64,000 nt of DNA from Patescibacteria group bacterium UBA661 (GTDB lineage Bacteria > Patescibacteriota > Minisyncoccia > Phycocordibacterales > UBA918), in the NCBI GenBank assembly GCA_002299465.1, contig DBNX01000014.1:43748-107747 (forward strand). The letters are read 5' to 3'. Made by a program: the position numbers and the translations under genes. The notes beneath the pieces are model-generated. The model ran no database searches. It saw nothing but the letters and a program-made list of their open reading frames with translations, and was not told the DNA's origin. This document shows, one piece after another, positions 24,079 to 33,267 of the stretch (the stretch's first letter is position 1; each line of letters opens with the position of its first letter).

Positions 24079-25152
24079 CTAAATCCCTTCTTGACGTAAT
24101 TCCTCAATAAGCTTCTCTGCTTTTTTAGATAACTTTTTCGGAAGAGCGATGTTGATTTTTATGAGTAAATCACCACGGGTGCCGTTGCCTAGGGGTACGC
24201 CCTTCCCTTTCACGCGTAGCATCTCCCCATGCGCTACACCGGTTGGGATTTTTATTTCAATAACACCATCCAGAGTTTCTACGTTATAAGCGCCACCGAG
24301 CAAAGCATCGGAAAGTTTGGTGGGAAGATTGACGTGCAAAGTAGAGCCGTCGCGCTTTATGGTGGGGTGAGATTCCACCTGAACTTTTATGTAGAGATCG
24401 CCGGGTTGTCCGTGTGGCATCGCCTCGCCTCTACCGGTCATTCTAATCACTTCCCCATTTTCAATCCCCGGCGGTATCTTGAAGGTGATTTCTTCTTGAT
24501 TACGCCTAATGCCGGTACCGGCGCAGTGCCCGCAACGTTCTTTTGGTACTTCACCCCGACCCTGACAAACACTACATTCTCGCACAGTAGTAAAGCTACC
24601 CAAGATACTTTGTCTCGTTTCGTGCAGTTTACCATTACCGCCACAAGTGACGCAGCTGCTAAGACCAGCGCCGGCTTTAGCACCGGATCCTTGACACTGT
24701 TCACAAAGCATATTTTTGGTAACCAGAACCTTACGTTCGGTTCCAAAAATTGCTTCTTTGAAACCCAGATTGATTTCAATCGAGATATCCCGACCGCGCG
24801 CTGTACGACTAGAGCGCGCTCCAGCAAAACCAAAACTCTCAAAAATATCATTCAAGTCGAATTCGAAGTTTCCGTTTTGAAAGCCCCCTCCGCCGGCAAA
24901 ATCTTGCCAGTTAAAACCAGCCGCTCCAGCCCCCGTTCCACCACCGCTAAAAGCCCGACCGTAGCTATCGTATTCAGCTTTTTTCTTATCGTCACCCAAA
25001 ACAGCGTACGCCTCGGTTATTTCTTTATATTTTGCCTCATCCCCCGTCTTTTTATCGGGGTGATACTGAGCCGCCAGCTTACGGAACGCCTTTTTAACCT
25101 CTTCTTTAGAAGCGCCCCGGGAGAGACCAAGAATTGAATAGTAATCCTTCAT
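24079..25152 (-). CDS. dnaJ: Chaperone DnaJ
   Basis: A 357-residue type I Hsp40. J domain with the HPD motif at residues 31-33, Gly/Phe-rich linker (about 68-115), four CxxCxGxG-type zinc motifs ([32 protein letters not shown]; about 148-212), then the substrate-binding C-terminal domains. It stimulates DnaK ATPase and delivers clients. It is the last gene of the grpE-dnaK-dnaJ run, 68 bases after dnaK, and is followed by a terminator. Confidence 0.97.
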   Translation of the reverse strand: MKDYYSILGLSRGASKEEVKKAFRKLAAQYHPDKKTGDEAKYKEITEAYAVLGDDKKKAEYDSYGRAFSGGGTGAGAAGFNWQDFAGGGGFQNGNFEFDLNDIFESFGFAGARSSRTARGRDISIEINLGFKEAIFGTERKVLVTKNMLCEQCQGSGAKAGAGLSSCVTCGGNGKLHETRQSILGSFTTVRECSVCQGRGEVPKERCGHCAGTGIRRNQEEITFKIPPGIENGEVIRMTGRGEAMPHGQPGDLYIKVQVESHPTIKRDGSTLHVNLPTKLSDALLGGAYNVETLDGVIEIKIPTGVAHGEMLRVKGKGVPLGNGTRGDLLIKINIALPKKLSKKAEKLIEELRQEGI

Positions 25153-25220
25153 GGAAGCGTTTGCTTAGACCTAGTAATGGGTCGATTATGCCACCTTTTG
25201 CTATTTGAGCAAGTTGTTGA

Positions 25221-27101
25221 CTATTTTGTATCTTTGTTGTCTTCTTTTATCACCTCGGCTTCCCTTTCGGCTGTATTTTCACCCGATTTTTCAGTAGTAG
25301 CAGCTTTTTGCATAATTTCGCCAATTTTTTGTAGAGCGGTAGCTAAAGCATCGGTCTTGGTTTCAATCTCAGCTTTAGTCGCCGTGGCAAAAGAGTTTTT
25401 TAGCTCAGAAATTTTTGTTTCAATCTCAGATTTTGTTTCGGCTGGTACTTTATCACCGTGTTCTTTTAGTGATTTTTCGGCATTGTAGATTAGTTGTTCG
25501 CCTTGGTTTTTAGTTTCGATCAATTCTTTTTTCAGAGCATCCTCAGAGGCGTGTTCTTCCGCTTCTTTTTTCATACGCTCGATGTCGGCTTCAGACAGAC
25601 CAGAGCTGGCTTCGATGCGAATGGACTGTACTTTACCAGTAGTCTTGTCTTTGGCAGTAACATTGAGTACACCATTACTATCGACATCGAAAGTAACTTC
25701 GATTTGCGGTAAGCCACGAGGAGCAGGCGGAATCCCATCCAGTACAAATTTACCAAGTGATTTATTATCAGTCGCCATTGGTCTTTCACCTTGTACGATG
25801 TGTATCTCGGTCGAGGTTTGGTTGTCGGCAGCAGTTGAAAAGACTTGCTGTTTTTTGGTTGGAATGTGGGTATTTTTTTCGATTAGTTTAGTGTTTACGC
25901 CACCCATCGTTTCAATGCCTAGCGAGAGTGGAATCACATCAACTAAAGTAATATCCTGCACGTCACCTTGAAAGATACCAGCTTGAATAGCAGCACCGAG
26001 TGCTACCACCTCATCGGGATTGATGGTCTTGTTTGGTTCCTTGCCAAAGAGTTCCTTGACCGCGTTCTGAATTGCCGGCATTCGGGTTTGCCCACCGACT
26101 AAAATAATCTCGTCAATCTCCTCTTTCTTGAGACCCGAAGCGGACAAAGCTCGTTTGGTGATTTCGATTGATTTATCAACGTAGCGATGTGCTAATTCTT
26201 CTAATTTAGCACGTGTGAGCTTGATTAGAAGGTGTTTAGGACCATTAGCATCGGAAGTGATGAAAGGAATATTGACTTCCGTCTCAGCGGTGGTGGAGAG
26301 CTCGTGTTTAGCTTTCTCCGCCGCTTCATCAAGCCGTTGCAGAGCTAATTTATCCTTACCGATATCAATACCCTCTGACTTACGGAATTCTTCAATCAAA
26401 AAGCGAACAATTTCTTGGTCAATATCTCGACCGCCCATATGAGCATCGCCATCAGTTGACTGTACCTCAACCACATCATCACCCACCTCTAGTACTGTCA
26501 CGTCAAAAGTACCGCCACCAAAGTCGTAGACGACAATTTTTTCCTCTTTTTTCTTGTTGAAACCGTAGGCTAGAGCGGCGGCAGTGGGTTCATTGATAAT
26601 ACGCCTCACTTCAAGACCGGCGATTTTGCCAGCGTCTTGCGTAGCTTTGCGTTGGGAATCGTTAAAGTAAGCGGGTACAGTGATCACTGCTTCGGTTATT
26701 TTTTCACCCAGTTTGGCTTCCGCATCCGCTTTTAATTTAGAGAGAATCATCGCGGAAACTTCTTCTGGACGATAGTCTTTTCCGCCCATCACTACCACCG
26801 CACCACCGTCAGCGCTTTTTTTAACTTCATACGGAACAATCGCTTTGTCTTTCTGGACCGCCTCCTCTTCATAGGTGTGTCCCATAAAGCGTTTAATGCC
26901 ATAAATGGTGTTGGTGGGATTGGTGACCGCTTGTCGTTTAGCAATTTGTCCAACCAAACGTTCGCCGGTTTTTGAAATCGCCACAATTGACGGCGTGGTG
27001 CGATTGCCTTCACTATTTTCAATTATGCGCGGTTCGCCTGCTTCAATGATGGCGACTGCCGAGTTGGTAGTACCAAGATCAATACCTAGAATTTTTGCCA
27101 T
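25221..27101 (-). CDS. dnaK: Chaperone DnaK (Hsp70)
   Basis: A 626-residue Hsp70. The nucleotide-binding domain starts [14 protein letters not shown] and contains [12 protein letters not shown] and the [10 protein letters not shown] segment; the substrate-binding domain follows the [11 protein letters not shown] linker; the C-terminal lid helices end in a Glu/Lys-rich tail instead of the EEVD of eukaryotes. Sits between grpE (27 bases upstream) and dnaJ. Confidence 0.98.
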   Translation of the reverse strand: MAKILGIDLGTTNSAVAIIEAGEPRIIENSEGNRTTPSIVAISKTGERLVGQIAKRQAVTNPTNTIYGIKRFMGHTYEEEAVQKDKAIVPYEVKKSADGGAVVVMGGKDYRPEEVSAMILSKLKADAEAKLGEKITEAVITVPAYFNDSQRKATQDAGKIAGLEVRRIINEPTAAALAYGFNKKKEEKIVVYDFGGGTFDVTVLEVGDDVVEVQSTDGDAHMGGRDIDQEIVRFLIEEFRKSEGIDIGKDKLALQRLDEAAEKAKHELSTTAETEVNIPFITSDANGPKHLLIKLTRAKLEELAHRYVDKSIEITKRALSASGLKKEEIDEIILVGGQTRMPAIQNAVKELFGKEPNKTINPDEVVALGAAIQAGIFQGDVQDITLVDVIPLSLGIETMGGVNTKLIEKNTHIPTKKQQVFSTAADNQTSTEIHIVQGERPMATDNKSLGKFVLDGIPPAPRGLPQIEVTFDVDSNGVLNVTAKDKTTGKVQSIRIEASSGLSEADIERMKKEAEEHASEDALKKELIETKNQGEQLIYNAEKSLKEHGDKVPAETKSEIETKISELKNSFATATKAEIETKTDALATALQKIGEIMQKAATTEKSGENTAEREAEVIKEDNKDTK

Positions 27102-27128
27102 AGATGATTTGTTGTAAGTGTTAGTTAA

Positions 27129-27740
27129 TTAATTTTGTTCAAAGACCCCAATCACTACTCGCGCTGGTCTGATTGATTCGGGCTGATCATTACTGTTCTT
27201 GATGGCATAGCCGGGTTGAATAATGGTGACAATTTTATCATGCAACTCTTTGTCTGTAACTGGAATTGTGGAGAGGGCTTCGTGTTGGTAGGGATCAAAT
27301 TTTTCTCCAACGGGATTTATTTTCTTTACTCCGTACTGCGTCATAATGCTGTTTAATTGTGCATAAATTCCCTCAATGCCCTTCCGCCAATTAGCATCAG
27401 CTTTTTCCCAAATTTCCTTGTTTGCCATCGCTAATTCAAAACTGTCACAAAGCGGTATCAGCTGTTCCATGTGCTTGAACGTCAACCGCTCCCGGTCGCG
27501 TAAGCGTTCCTCATCGAGGCGTTTTCTGGCATTAAGGAAATCAGCTTTAGTTCTTTGTAAGTCTTCCTGTAACAAACGTTTTTCTGCTTCTAAATCTTTC
27601 AATTTTTTCTTCAGTGAACTAATAATGTTTTGTTGGTTTTCTTCAATCTCTGTTATTTCAGGATCGGGTAAAATGTCGTTTTCAGTGGTGATTTCTACTT
27701 CATCCTGAGTCGTTGCTTCGTTATTATTTCTATTCACCAT
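27129..27740 (-). CDS. grpE: Nucleotide exchange factor GrpE
   Basis: A 203-residue GrpE: acidic disordered N-terminus (1-35), long coiled coil (about 36-100), and the beta domain with VKKINPVGEKFDPYQHEAL and the final IRPARVVIGV. It releases ADP from DnaK. First gene of the chaperone operon; the start codon lies only 6 bases after a consensus -10 box, so the mRNA should begin at the AUG. No clear CIRCE element (TTAGCACTC-N9-GAGTGCTAA) was found upstream, and no hrcA is present, so heat-shock control is not evident. Confidence 0.96.
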   Translation of the reverse strand: MVNRNNNEATTQDEVEITTENDILPDPEITEIEENQQNIISSLKKKLKDLEAEKRLLQEDLQRTKADFLNARKRLDEERLRDRERLTFKHMEQLIPLCDSFELAMANKEIWEKADANWRKGIEGIYAQLNSIMTQYGVKKINPVGEKFDPYQHEALSTIPVTDKELHDKIVTIIQPGYAIKNSNDQPESIRPARVVIGVFEQN

Positions 27741-27746
27741 AGTATC

Positions 27747-27775
27747 ATTATAAATACAAAATATTTGCTTGTCAA
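27747..27775 (-). promoter_or_regulatory. Consensus promoter of grpE operon, leaderless
   Basis: TTGACA, 17-base spacer, TATAAT, then 6 bases, then ATG on the minus strand. With normal initiation 6-7 bases after the -10, the transcript starts at or within a base of the AUG. Confidence 0.88.
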
Positions 27776-27815
27776 AAAATGTGACTTTGGCAGCCTAAAA
27801 TAGCACTAACAACAA

Positions 27816-27847
27816 AAAACAAGACTCCGCGTGGGGAGTCTTGTTTT
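27816..27847 (-). terminator. Terminator of the ribosomal protein operon
   Basis: 13-base arms AAAACAAGACTCC / GGAGTCTTGTTTT with a 6-base loop, 4 bases after the rpsI stop; T-run on the minus strand. Confidence 0.92.
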
Positions 27848-27851
27848 AAGT

Positions 27852-28262
27852 CTAGCGCTTTGACCAGGCGGGGCGTTTGCGTGCTTTGCGCAGGCCGAAT
27901 TTCTTACGCTCGACTGAACGCTGATCGCGCTTAAGAAGACCCTCACGTTTAAGTGGGGTGCGTCGAATGGCCTTTTCAGCGACTAAAGCCCGTGCAATTC
28001 CGAGCTTGATGGCATCTGATTGAGCAGAAAGACCACCGCCTAGAACTTTTATTGAAACCGCGTAGCATTCAATGCCAGCATCTTTTGTTTCGAGTACCGA
28101 TTGCAGATTTTGTTGTAAGGCAGCGTGCTTAAAGTAAGCATCCAGAGTTTTTCCATTTACAGTAAAAACGGTTTCTTTAGCTGGGGTCAATCGGACACGA
28201 GCTGTCGCGGTCTTGCGTCGACCAATGCCCTCGGTGTATTTAGTTATTTTTGCAGTAGTCAT
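27852..28262 (-). CDS. rpsI: 30S ribosomal protein uS9
   Basis: A 136-residue uS9. It has the GIGRRKTATARVRL start region, the GGGLSAQSDAIKLGIARAL core and the basic C-terminal tail ending FGLRKARKRPAWSKR, whose last residues reach the P-site tRNA. Last gene of the operon that runs from infA; 4 bases after rplM. Confidence 0.97.
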   Translation of the reverse strand: MTTAKITKYTEGIGRRKTATARVRLTPAKETVFTVNGKTLDAYFKHAALQQNLQSVLETKDAGIECYAVSIKVLGGGLSAQSDAIKLGIARALVAEKAIRRTPLKREGLLKRDQRSVERKKFGLRKARKRPAWSKR

Positions 28263-28266
28263 AAAT

Positions 28267-28629
28267 TTATTCGGTTACAACAAGTTGTTTGAGTAATTGC
28301 TTTTTAAGCTTGTTGTTAGGAAGCATGCCAGCCACTGTCCGACGAACCACTTCAGCATAACCCCGACGGGTCGCCAACCTACCGAGAGTTTCTACCCTCC
28401 GTCCCCCCGGGTAGCCAGAGTAGGTCTGGTAAATCTCAGTTCTTTTCTTTTCTGAAATATCAAGCTTGCTCACATTGTTAATGCTGACAGTCACGTCTTC
28501 AACCGTGTGGCGAGCAAAATCAGTAGCGTGTTTACCGAGCAACACTGCAGCCGCTTCAGTTGCCACTTTACCCAAACGTTTGTTGGTAGCGTCAATTTGG
28601 TAATTTTTGGTAGTAATTATTTGAGTCAT
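28267..28629 (-). CDS. rplM: 50S ribosomal protein uL13
   Basis: uL13, 120 residues from the ATG at 28629 (MTQIITTKNYQIDATNKRLG). The frame also contains an ATG at 28650, but that would overlap rplQ and add seven residues unlike the family. Shorter than the usual 142 residues; the YSGYPGGRR and RRTVAGMLPNNKL motifs are intact. Typical rplM-rpsI pair, here fused onto the alpha operon. Confidence 0.95.
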   Translation of the reverse strand: MTQIITTKNYQIDATNKRLGKVATEAAAVLLGKHATDFARHTVEDVTVSINNVSKLDISEKKRTEIYQTYSGYPGGRRVETLGRLATRRGYAEVVRRTVAGMLPNNKLKKQLLKQLVVTE

Positions 28630-28639
28630 AATAAATAAG

Positions 28640-28996
28640 TTACGCAACAAATTCGATAACTGCTAGATCTCGACCAGACTTCGTTCTTCCCATTTTTATT
28701 ACTCGCGTGTAGCCACCGTTACGTTCTGTGAACTTAGGAGCGATTTCAGTAAAAAGTTTTTTAATCACATCATCTTTTGGTTCACCGAGTCGGCTAGCAA
28801 CTAGGCGTCGTGAAGCGATAGTGTTGCGTTTAGCAAAAGTTACCAAACGTTCGATTCGCGGTTGCAATTCTTTAGCCTTAGCAGCGGTGGTAGTGATTTT
28901 ACCAGTTTCAATTAGCGAGACCGAAAGACCACGCAAAAGTGCGGTACGTTGTCCGGCGCTACGACTGAGGGTGCGATTTTTGTTGGCGTGTCTCAT
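28640..28996 (-). CDS. rplQ: 50S ribosomal protein bL17
   Basis: A 118-residue bL17 with the classic opening MRHANKNRTLSRSAGQRTALLRGL and the GRTKSGRD...IEFV ending. It follows rpoA by 10 bases, as in the alpha operon of most bacteria. Confidence 0.97.
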   Translation of the reverse strand: MRHANKNRTLSRSAGQRTALLRGLSVSLIETGKITTTAAKAKELQPRIERLVTFAKRNTIASRRLVASRLGEPKDDVIKKLFTEIAPKFTERNGGYTRVIKMGRTKSGRDLAVIEFVA

Positions 28997-29006
28997 AGGT
29001 TTTTAA

Positions 29007-29966
29007 TTAATCAGCGAGCGATAGGTCCATTTTTTCAAGAAGAGTTACAATTTCTTCCAGACCTTTTGGTCCAATCCCATCGAGGGCTAGAATATCATCT
29101 TTTTTCTTTCGCACAAGTCCACCGACGGTTCTGATACTCGCTCCCTCTAAAGCTTGTAGAGTCCGAGCGGAAACATCGAGAGTTTCAATCCTAGTCTTCA
29201 GAATATCTGGATTGGGACCGGTGGCAGTGTCGGTTACCTCAGCCGCTACTGGGGCGGGTGCTGAAGAAAAATTGTCTTGAAAACCAATTACAGCTTTAAG
29301 CTGATGAATCATAATGGCAATAGCTTGTTCTAGGGCTTCGCGCGGAGTGAACGTGCCGTCAGTTTCGATGGAAACCCGCAGGCGGTTGTAGTCAGTTCGA
29401 TCCCCAACGCGCATATTCTCCACTTCATAATTAGCACGTCTGATTGGTGTAAAAACTGCGTCAATAGCAATGGTGCCGATTTCTACCTTGTCGCGTTGGT
29501 GTACTTCGCGTGGTACATAACCTAGTCCTTTTTCAACTAGAATTTCCATCTCGAGAGTAGTCGATTTGGCGGTAATCTCAGCAATTGGTTGTTCCGGATT
29601 TAATATTTGGACTTGGCTGGGTGCGATTATGTCAGCAGCCGTGACAATTCCAACACCAGATTTTTTGAGAGAAATCCTAATTGGTTCGTCGCTGTGGAGA
29701 GCCAGACGAATACGCTTGAGGTTAAGCAAGATTGTTATCACATCCTCGCGCACTCCAGCCAGAGTACTAAACTCGTGTGCGGCTCCCTCAATTTTAACTT
29801 GAGTAATCGCCGCTCCTGGCAAAGAGGATAATATAATACGGCGTAGTGAGTTGCCTAGAGTGTGACCATATCCGGGATAGAGTCCGTCTATTTCAAAAAC
29901 TCCGTGAAAATCATCTTCAGAAACAACGCGTGGCTTTGATGGTAGGGTAATGTTGGTCTCTAACAT
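29007..29966 (-). CDS. rpoA: RNA polymerase alpha subunit
   Basis: A 319-residue RpoA. N-terminal assembly domain (1-about 230) with the YPGYGHTLGNSLRRIILSSLPG motif; linker about 230-255; C-terminal domain (about 256-319) with two helix-hairpin-helix turns (LEGASIRTVGGLVRKKKDDIL and LDGIGPKGLEEI) that bind promoter UP elements and activators. In the alpha operon between rpsD and rplQ. Confidence 0.97.
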   Translation of the reverse strand: MLETNITLPSKPRVVSEDDFHGVFEIDGLYPGYGHTLGNSLRRIILSSLPGAAITQVKIEGAAHEFSTLAGVREDVITILLNLKRIRLALHSDEPIRISLKKSGVGIVTAADIIAPSQVQILNPEQPIAEITAKSTTLEMEILVEKGLGYVPREVHQRDKVEIGTIAIDAVFTPIRRANYEVENMRVGDRTDYNRLRVSIETDGTFTPREALEQAIAIMIHQLKAVIGFQDNFSSAPAPVAAEVTDTATGPNPDILKTRIETLDVSARTLQALEGASIRTVGGLVRKKKDDILALDGIGPKGLEEIVTLLEKMDLSLAD

Positions 29967-30009
29967 AGTATTGATGTACTTAAAAAACTTTAATAACCTA
30001 ATTTGTTCT

Positions 30010-30615
30010 CTAGCGACTGTAGAACTCCATTACCTGTTCTGGATCAAATAGCGTTTCTGAGGGATTGTAAGTCGGAATACTGACGACAGTAGCAGTTAAC
30101 TTTTTTGCATCAAGCTTAAGCCAGGTTGGCACTACAGATTGTTCCGCTCGTTCAGAAAAAGCTGTAAATAGAGCGGAGGGCTTGCTCCCTTCTCTAACCG
30201 TAATCACATCACCTACGGTTACTTTATGTGATGGAATATTCAAGCGTTTGCCGTTTACGACAATGTGACCGTGCGAAACCATCTGTCTGGCCTGGAGTCG
30301 GGTTTTAGCAAAATCAAGACGATAGACGACGTTATCCAGACGAGACTCCAAGCGCTCCATCAAGTGGTTAATAGGTTGGTGTCCAGAAGCAATCGCTTCA
30401 TTAACGTAGCGACGTAGTTGTTTTTCTGTTACGGCATAGCTGAAGCGCATTTTTTGCTTTTCTATAAATTGACGCTTATAGTCACTAGACTGACCGCCGC
30501 GTTGCCTGGTTCTACCAGCGCGAGCTTGGGATATTTCGAATTTTTGCGATTGCGTTTTTTCGAAAATAGCTGCTCCTAAGCGTTTCGCAATTTTAAATTT
30601 TGGTCCGATTTTCAT
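30010..30615 (-). CDS. rpsD: 30S ribosomal protein uS4
   Basis: A 201-residue uS4. The S4 RNA-binding domain lies at about 92-155 (MERLESRLDNVVYRLDFAKTR, then VSHGHIVVNGKR). The N-terminal zinc-type cysteines of some uS4 proteins are absent (C- form). uS4 nucleates 30S assembly and in some bacteria represses this operon by feedback. Confidence 0.97.
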   Translation of the reverse strand: MKIGPKFKIAKRLGAAIFEKTQSQKFEISQARAGRTRQRGGQSSDYKRQFIEKQKMRFSYAVTEKQLRRYVNEAIASGHQPINHLMERLESRLDNVVYRLDFAKTRLQARQMVSHGHIVVNGKRLNIPSHKVTVGDVITVREGSKPSALFTAFSERAEQSVVPTWLKLDAKKLTATVVSIPTYNPSETLFDPEQVMEFYSR

Positions 30616-30627
30616 AATATAAATAAA

Positions 30628-31059
30628 TTAGACACGACGAGGCTTGGGGGGCTTCGTTCCATTAAACGGTATTGGTGTCATATCTGTAATATTTGTGATA
30701 CCGATACCTTTGCCAGTAAAACCACGCAGAGCTGATTCTCGTCCGGCGCCCACTCCGCGAATAATAACCTCAGCCTCTTTCATCCCCATTTGTTGGGCTT
30801 TTTCACCAATAATTTCACCAACTTTAGCAGCTGCAAAGGGTGTGCTTTTACGTGAACCCTTAAAGCCTAAGGCGCCACTCGAAGCGCTCATCACAGCATT
30901 GCCTTTTGGATCGCAAAGCGTCACTATCGTGTTGTTAAAAGTTGCCAATATATTAAGTTTACCATTAGCTAATTTGCGCTTTGGTATACGGTTAAGAGCG
31001 CGCGATGTACCCGCTACGTCTGAACCACCTCCCTTCTTTATGATACGTTTCTTACCCAT
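30628..31059 (-). CDS. rpsK: 30S ribosomal protein uS11
   Basis: A 143-residue uS11 with the NTIVTLCDPKGNAVMSASSG and FKGSRKSTPFAA segments and the C-terminal DMTPIPFNGTKPPKPRRV. It begins MGKKRIIKKGG with a basic extension. Neighbouring rpsD is 12 bases downstream. Confidence 0.97.
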   Translation of the reverse strand: MGKKRIIKKGGGSDVAGTSRALNRIPKRKLANGKLNILATFNNTIVTLCDPKGNAVMSASSGALGFKGSRKSTPFAAAKVGEIIGEKAQQMGMKEAEVIIRGVGAGRESALRGFTGKGIGITNITDMTPIPFNGTKPPKPRRV

Positions 31060-31099
31060 ATGCCTTTACGTAACAATTAATAAATAATAAAACTACTTT

Positions 31100-31477
31100 T
31101 TAAGTCTTTTCTAACTTACGGCGACCACTACCCATCGTCTTCTTTACTCCCTTAAGAGTGCGAGCGTTAGTCTTAGTACGCTGACCACGCGCCGGAAGAC
31201 GCTTGGCGTGCCGAGAGCCGCGGTAGGATTGGATGTCTTTTAAGCGCTTGATGTTTGCTGAAATTTCACGTTTTAAGTCCCCTTCAATTTTATAGGACTC
31301 AACTTTTTCGCGGATTGCATTCTCTTGTTCGGTGGAAAGTTCGGTGGGTTTGATGGTGGGATCAATTTTTAGTTCAGCCAAAAGAGTTTTGGCTCTAGAT
31401 AAGCCAATGCCGTAGACCGCCGTTAAGGCGTAGGCCATTTGCTTTTCATCAGGAATCGTTATACCAGAAATTCTCAT
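31100..31477 (-). CDS. rpsM: 30S ribosomal protein uS13
   Basis: A 125-residue uS13: MRISGITIPDEKQMAYALT start, helix-hairpin-helix core, and the basic RHAKRLPARGQRTKTNARTLKG tail that contacts tRNA. Follows rpmJ by 9 bases. Confidence 0.97.
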   Translation of the reverse strand: MRISGITIPDEKQMAYALTAVYGIGLSRAKTLLAELKIDPTIKPTELSTEQENAIREKVESYKIEGDLKREISANIKRLKDIQSYRGSRHAKRLPARGQRTKTNARTLKGVKKTMGSGRRKLEKT

Positions 31478-31486
31478 AAAAATATA

Positions 31487-31603
31487 TTAACCTTGACGTT
31501 GCTTATGTCTTGGCTTTTTTTTATTTATAACAAAAACCACACCACGACGTTTTACAATAACATCGTCGGGGCTCATTTTTTTGACTGATGATCTAACTTT
31601 CAT
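31487..31603 (-). CDS. rpmJ: 50S ribosomal protein bL36, zinc-less form
   Basis: A 38-residue protein reading [20 protein letters not shown] and ending [13 protein letters not shown]. The framing MKVR.SVKKM and PRHKQRQG are bL36. The three cysteines and one histidine position that bind zinc in the common form are mostly replaced (Ser11, Asp14, Asn27 in place of Cys), so this is the C- type. It sits between infA and rpsM, the usual place. Too short for standard gene-length cut-offs. Confidence 0.95.
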   Translation of the reverse strand: MKVRSSVKKMSPDDVIVKRRGVVFVINKKKPRHKQRQG

Positions 31604-31610
31604 ATTTTTT

Positions 31611-31838
31611 TTAAAGTCTTTTCGTAATTCGCGCTTTTCCACCGTAAGGATCCATAACCATACCAACTTTATCGCCGACTAAAACTCGGATGCGAAACTT
31701 CCGCATCTTACCTGCTAAGTAAGCGATTTTAAGTTCTTTCGTGTCGTCTATGATAACACGAAAAAGAGCATTAGGCAGAGCTTCCTCCACGGTGCCGTAA
31801 GTCAACTCGTCTTTAACATCTTGGTCTTTCTGATCCAT
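31611..31838 (-). CDS. infA: Translation initiation factor IF-1
   Basis: A 75-residue OB-fold protein (S1-like): [35 protein letters not shown] and the final [15 protein letters not shown]-1 occupies the 30S A site during initiation. First gene of the alpha operon here, with a promoter just upstream. Confidence 0.96.
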   Translation of the reverse strand: MDQKDQDVKDELTYGTVEEALPNALFRVIIDDTKELKIAYLAGKMRKFRIRVLVGDKVGMVMDPYGGKARITKRL

Positions 31839-31850
31839 TAAACGACGCTG

Positions 31851-31879
31851 AGTTTAACAGACTGCCAGAGAATGGTCAA
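31851..31879 (-). promoter_or_regulatory. Promoter of the infA-rpsI operon
   Basis: TTGACC, 17-base spacer, TAAACT on the minus strand; the -10 ends 12 bases before the infA ATG, predicting a leader of about 5-6 bases. Confidence 0.6.
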
Positions 31880-31896
31880 GTGTTTAATACACAGGT

Positions 31897-33246
31897 CTAA
31901 AGTGCTGGCGATTCTTCTATTTTTGTTTCGACGATAATTTCTTCTGGCTTGTCTGGAAATGACCTAGAATAAAAAGGTTTTCTTGTCACAGCGGCTGATC
32001 TAATTCCGGGATGGGCTGGTAACACTACTGCCAACGCCGTGAAAGGTTTGCCTGCCAAATCAGTTTTAAGTTGCTCAGCGTCAAACTGCCAGACAATTTG
32101 TGGTCTACCCAAAATGGTGAAGTTTAAAGCAGTTTCGTTTCTCAGATCTCGAGCGCTTAAATTGGCATCCATATAAGCAAAAGTAAGGTCGTGAATATTT
32201 GTAATCTCGACTGGTAAGTCGTTGTAAGTGGGCACTGTTTCGTTGGCTAAATAGGAAGCAAAATCACTTTTTCTAAATAGCGGTTGCTGAAGAGTGGCTT
32301 CTTCTCTTATAGTCACTAGATTTTCGCCAAATTGAATAGTTGGCAAAGATTTGTAAGTAATCGAAATGGCACCGGGAAAAGCAATAAAGTCAGCTGGTTT
32401 TTCTTCGTTAATTTTAGCTAAGAGTCTAGCGCGTAATTCTACTTGTAGGGCTTGCTGGGCAGTGGAAAGTTCAGTTCCGTCAATTTCAAAACGCAATCCT
32501 TTGTAGCCACCAGTAAAAGCGACTCGGTTTTCAGCATAGATAGAGCGAAAAAGTTCATTTAAATTGTTCTCTTGAAAACCGGGAATGTCAAACCTGGTGC
32601 CAGCTGGTAAATTGTATTCCTCACCAAAACCATCGGAAAAAACTTCTGCCCGGATGGTACCTGGAACCAGAGTTCCGGTGTTATCACGAACGGCTCCGGG
32701 CACGACTACGGATTCTTGGATTCTGAAGATTAAGCCATCCGGACTTCTAAATCGGGTGTTTTTTATCAACCTTTCCGTGCCTGGTGTGGTTTTAATTATC
32801 TCTAGGTAACCCCTGGCTTGTTCCTCGACGTGCCTCTCCCCAGTCGCAGCCACTTGACGCTCGCCGACTTCAGTGAGCGTCATTATCTCGTAAGACAAAC
32901 GTCCGTCACGTTGTTCGGGATAGGCAATAAATTCAGCATTTACAGTTGGAACTGTAAATTCCGGGTACACGGTAAGGGTGGTTTTTGAGAAAAAATAACT
33001 AGCACCAAAAATACCACCGACAAACAAGACAATTCCTACCACGGCTACTATGACATTTAGTTTCTTTTTTGTGTTGCCGTTTTTTATTACAATTGTGTTG
33101 ACATCAAGATCCTCGGGAGCAGCTGGTCGACTCGGCCTAACGGTTGCTGTTTCTGGATTGGTATTCAATGTGTGGTTAGCAGAAAAATCTCTTTTACGTC
33201 TGGGTTCGGTTGGTCGAATGTCTTGTAAGTTCCATTTTTGTGTCAT
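31897..33246 (-). CDS. Membrane-anchored baseplate-J-like protein
   Basis: A 449-residue protein: cytoplasmic N-terminus (1-about 65, disordered and basic), one membrane helix (about 66-86), and a large external beta-rich region. Residues about 150-250 hold a segment resembling the baseplate J/gp47 fold (LIKNTRFRSPDGLIFRI, then VFSDGFGEEYNLPAGTRF). In phages that fold builds contractile-tail baseplates; in CPR such anchored versions are common and of unknown function. The next gene upstream on the same strand (33268-34497) is an actin-fold protein 21 bases away, so they are probably co-expressed. Confidence 0.6.
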   Translation of the reverse strand: MTQKWNLQDIRPTEPRRKRDFSANHTLNTNPETATVRPSRPAAPEDLDVNTIVIKNGNTKKKLNVIVAVVGIVLFVGGIFGASYFFSKTTLTVYPEFTVPTVNAEFIAYPEQRDGRLSYEIMTLTEVGERQVAATGERHVEEQARGYLEIIKTTPGTERLIKNTRFRSPDGLIFRIQESVVVPGAVRDNTGTLVPGTIRAEVFSDGFGEEYNLPAGTRFDIPGFQENNLNELFRSIYAENRVAFTGGYKGLRFEIDGTELSTAQQALQVELRARLLAKINEEKPADFIAFPGAISITYKSLPTIQFGENLVTIREEATLQQPLFRKSDFASYLANETVPTYNDLPVEITNIHDLTFAYMDANLSARDLRNETALNFTILGRPQIVWQFDAEQLKTDLAGKPFTALAVVLPAHPGIRSAAVTRKPFYSRSFPDKPEEIIVETKIEESPAL

Positions 33247-33267
33247 AGTAATTTATAGTATAGCTTT

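Noticed and set aside
24229..25137. 302-codon plus-strand frame opposite dnaJ
   Set aside because: It is the shadow of dnaJ, whose J domain and four zinc motifs are unmistakable on the minus strand.
27741..27815. CIRCE element upstream of grpE
   Set aside because: A TTAGTGCTA-like fragment is present, but no TTAGCACTC-N9-GAGTGCTAA inverted repeat can be formed.
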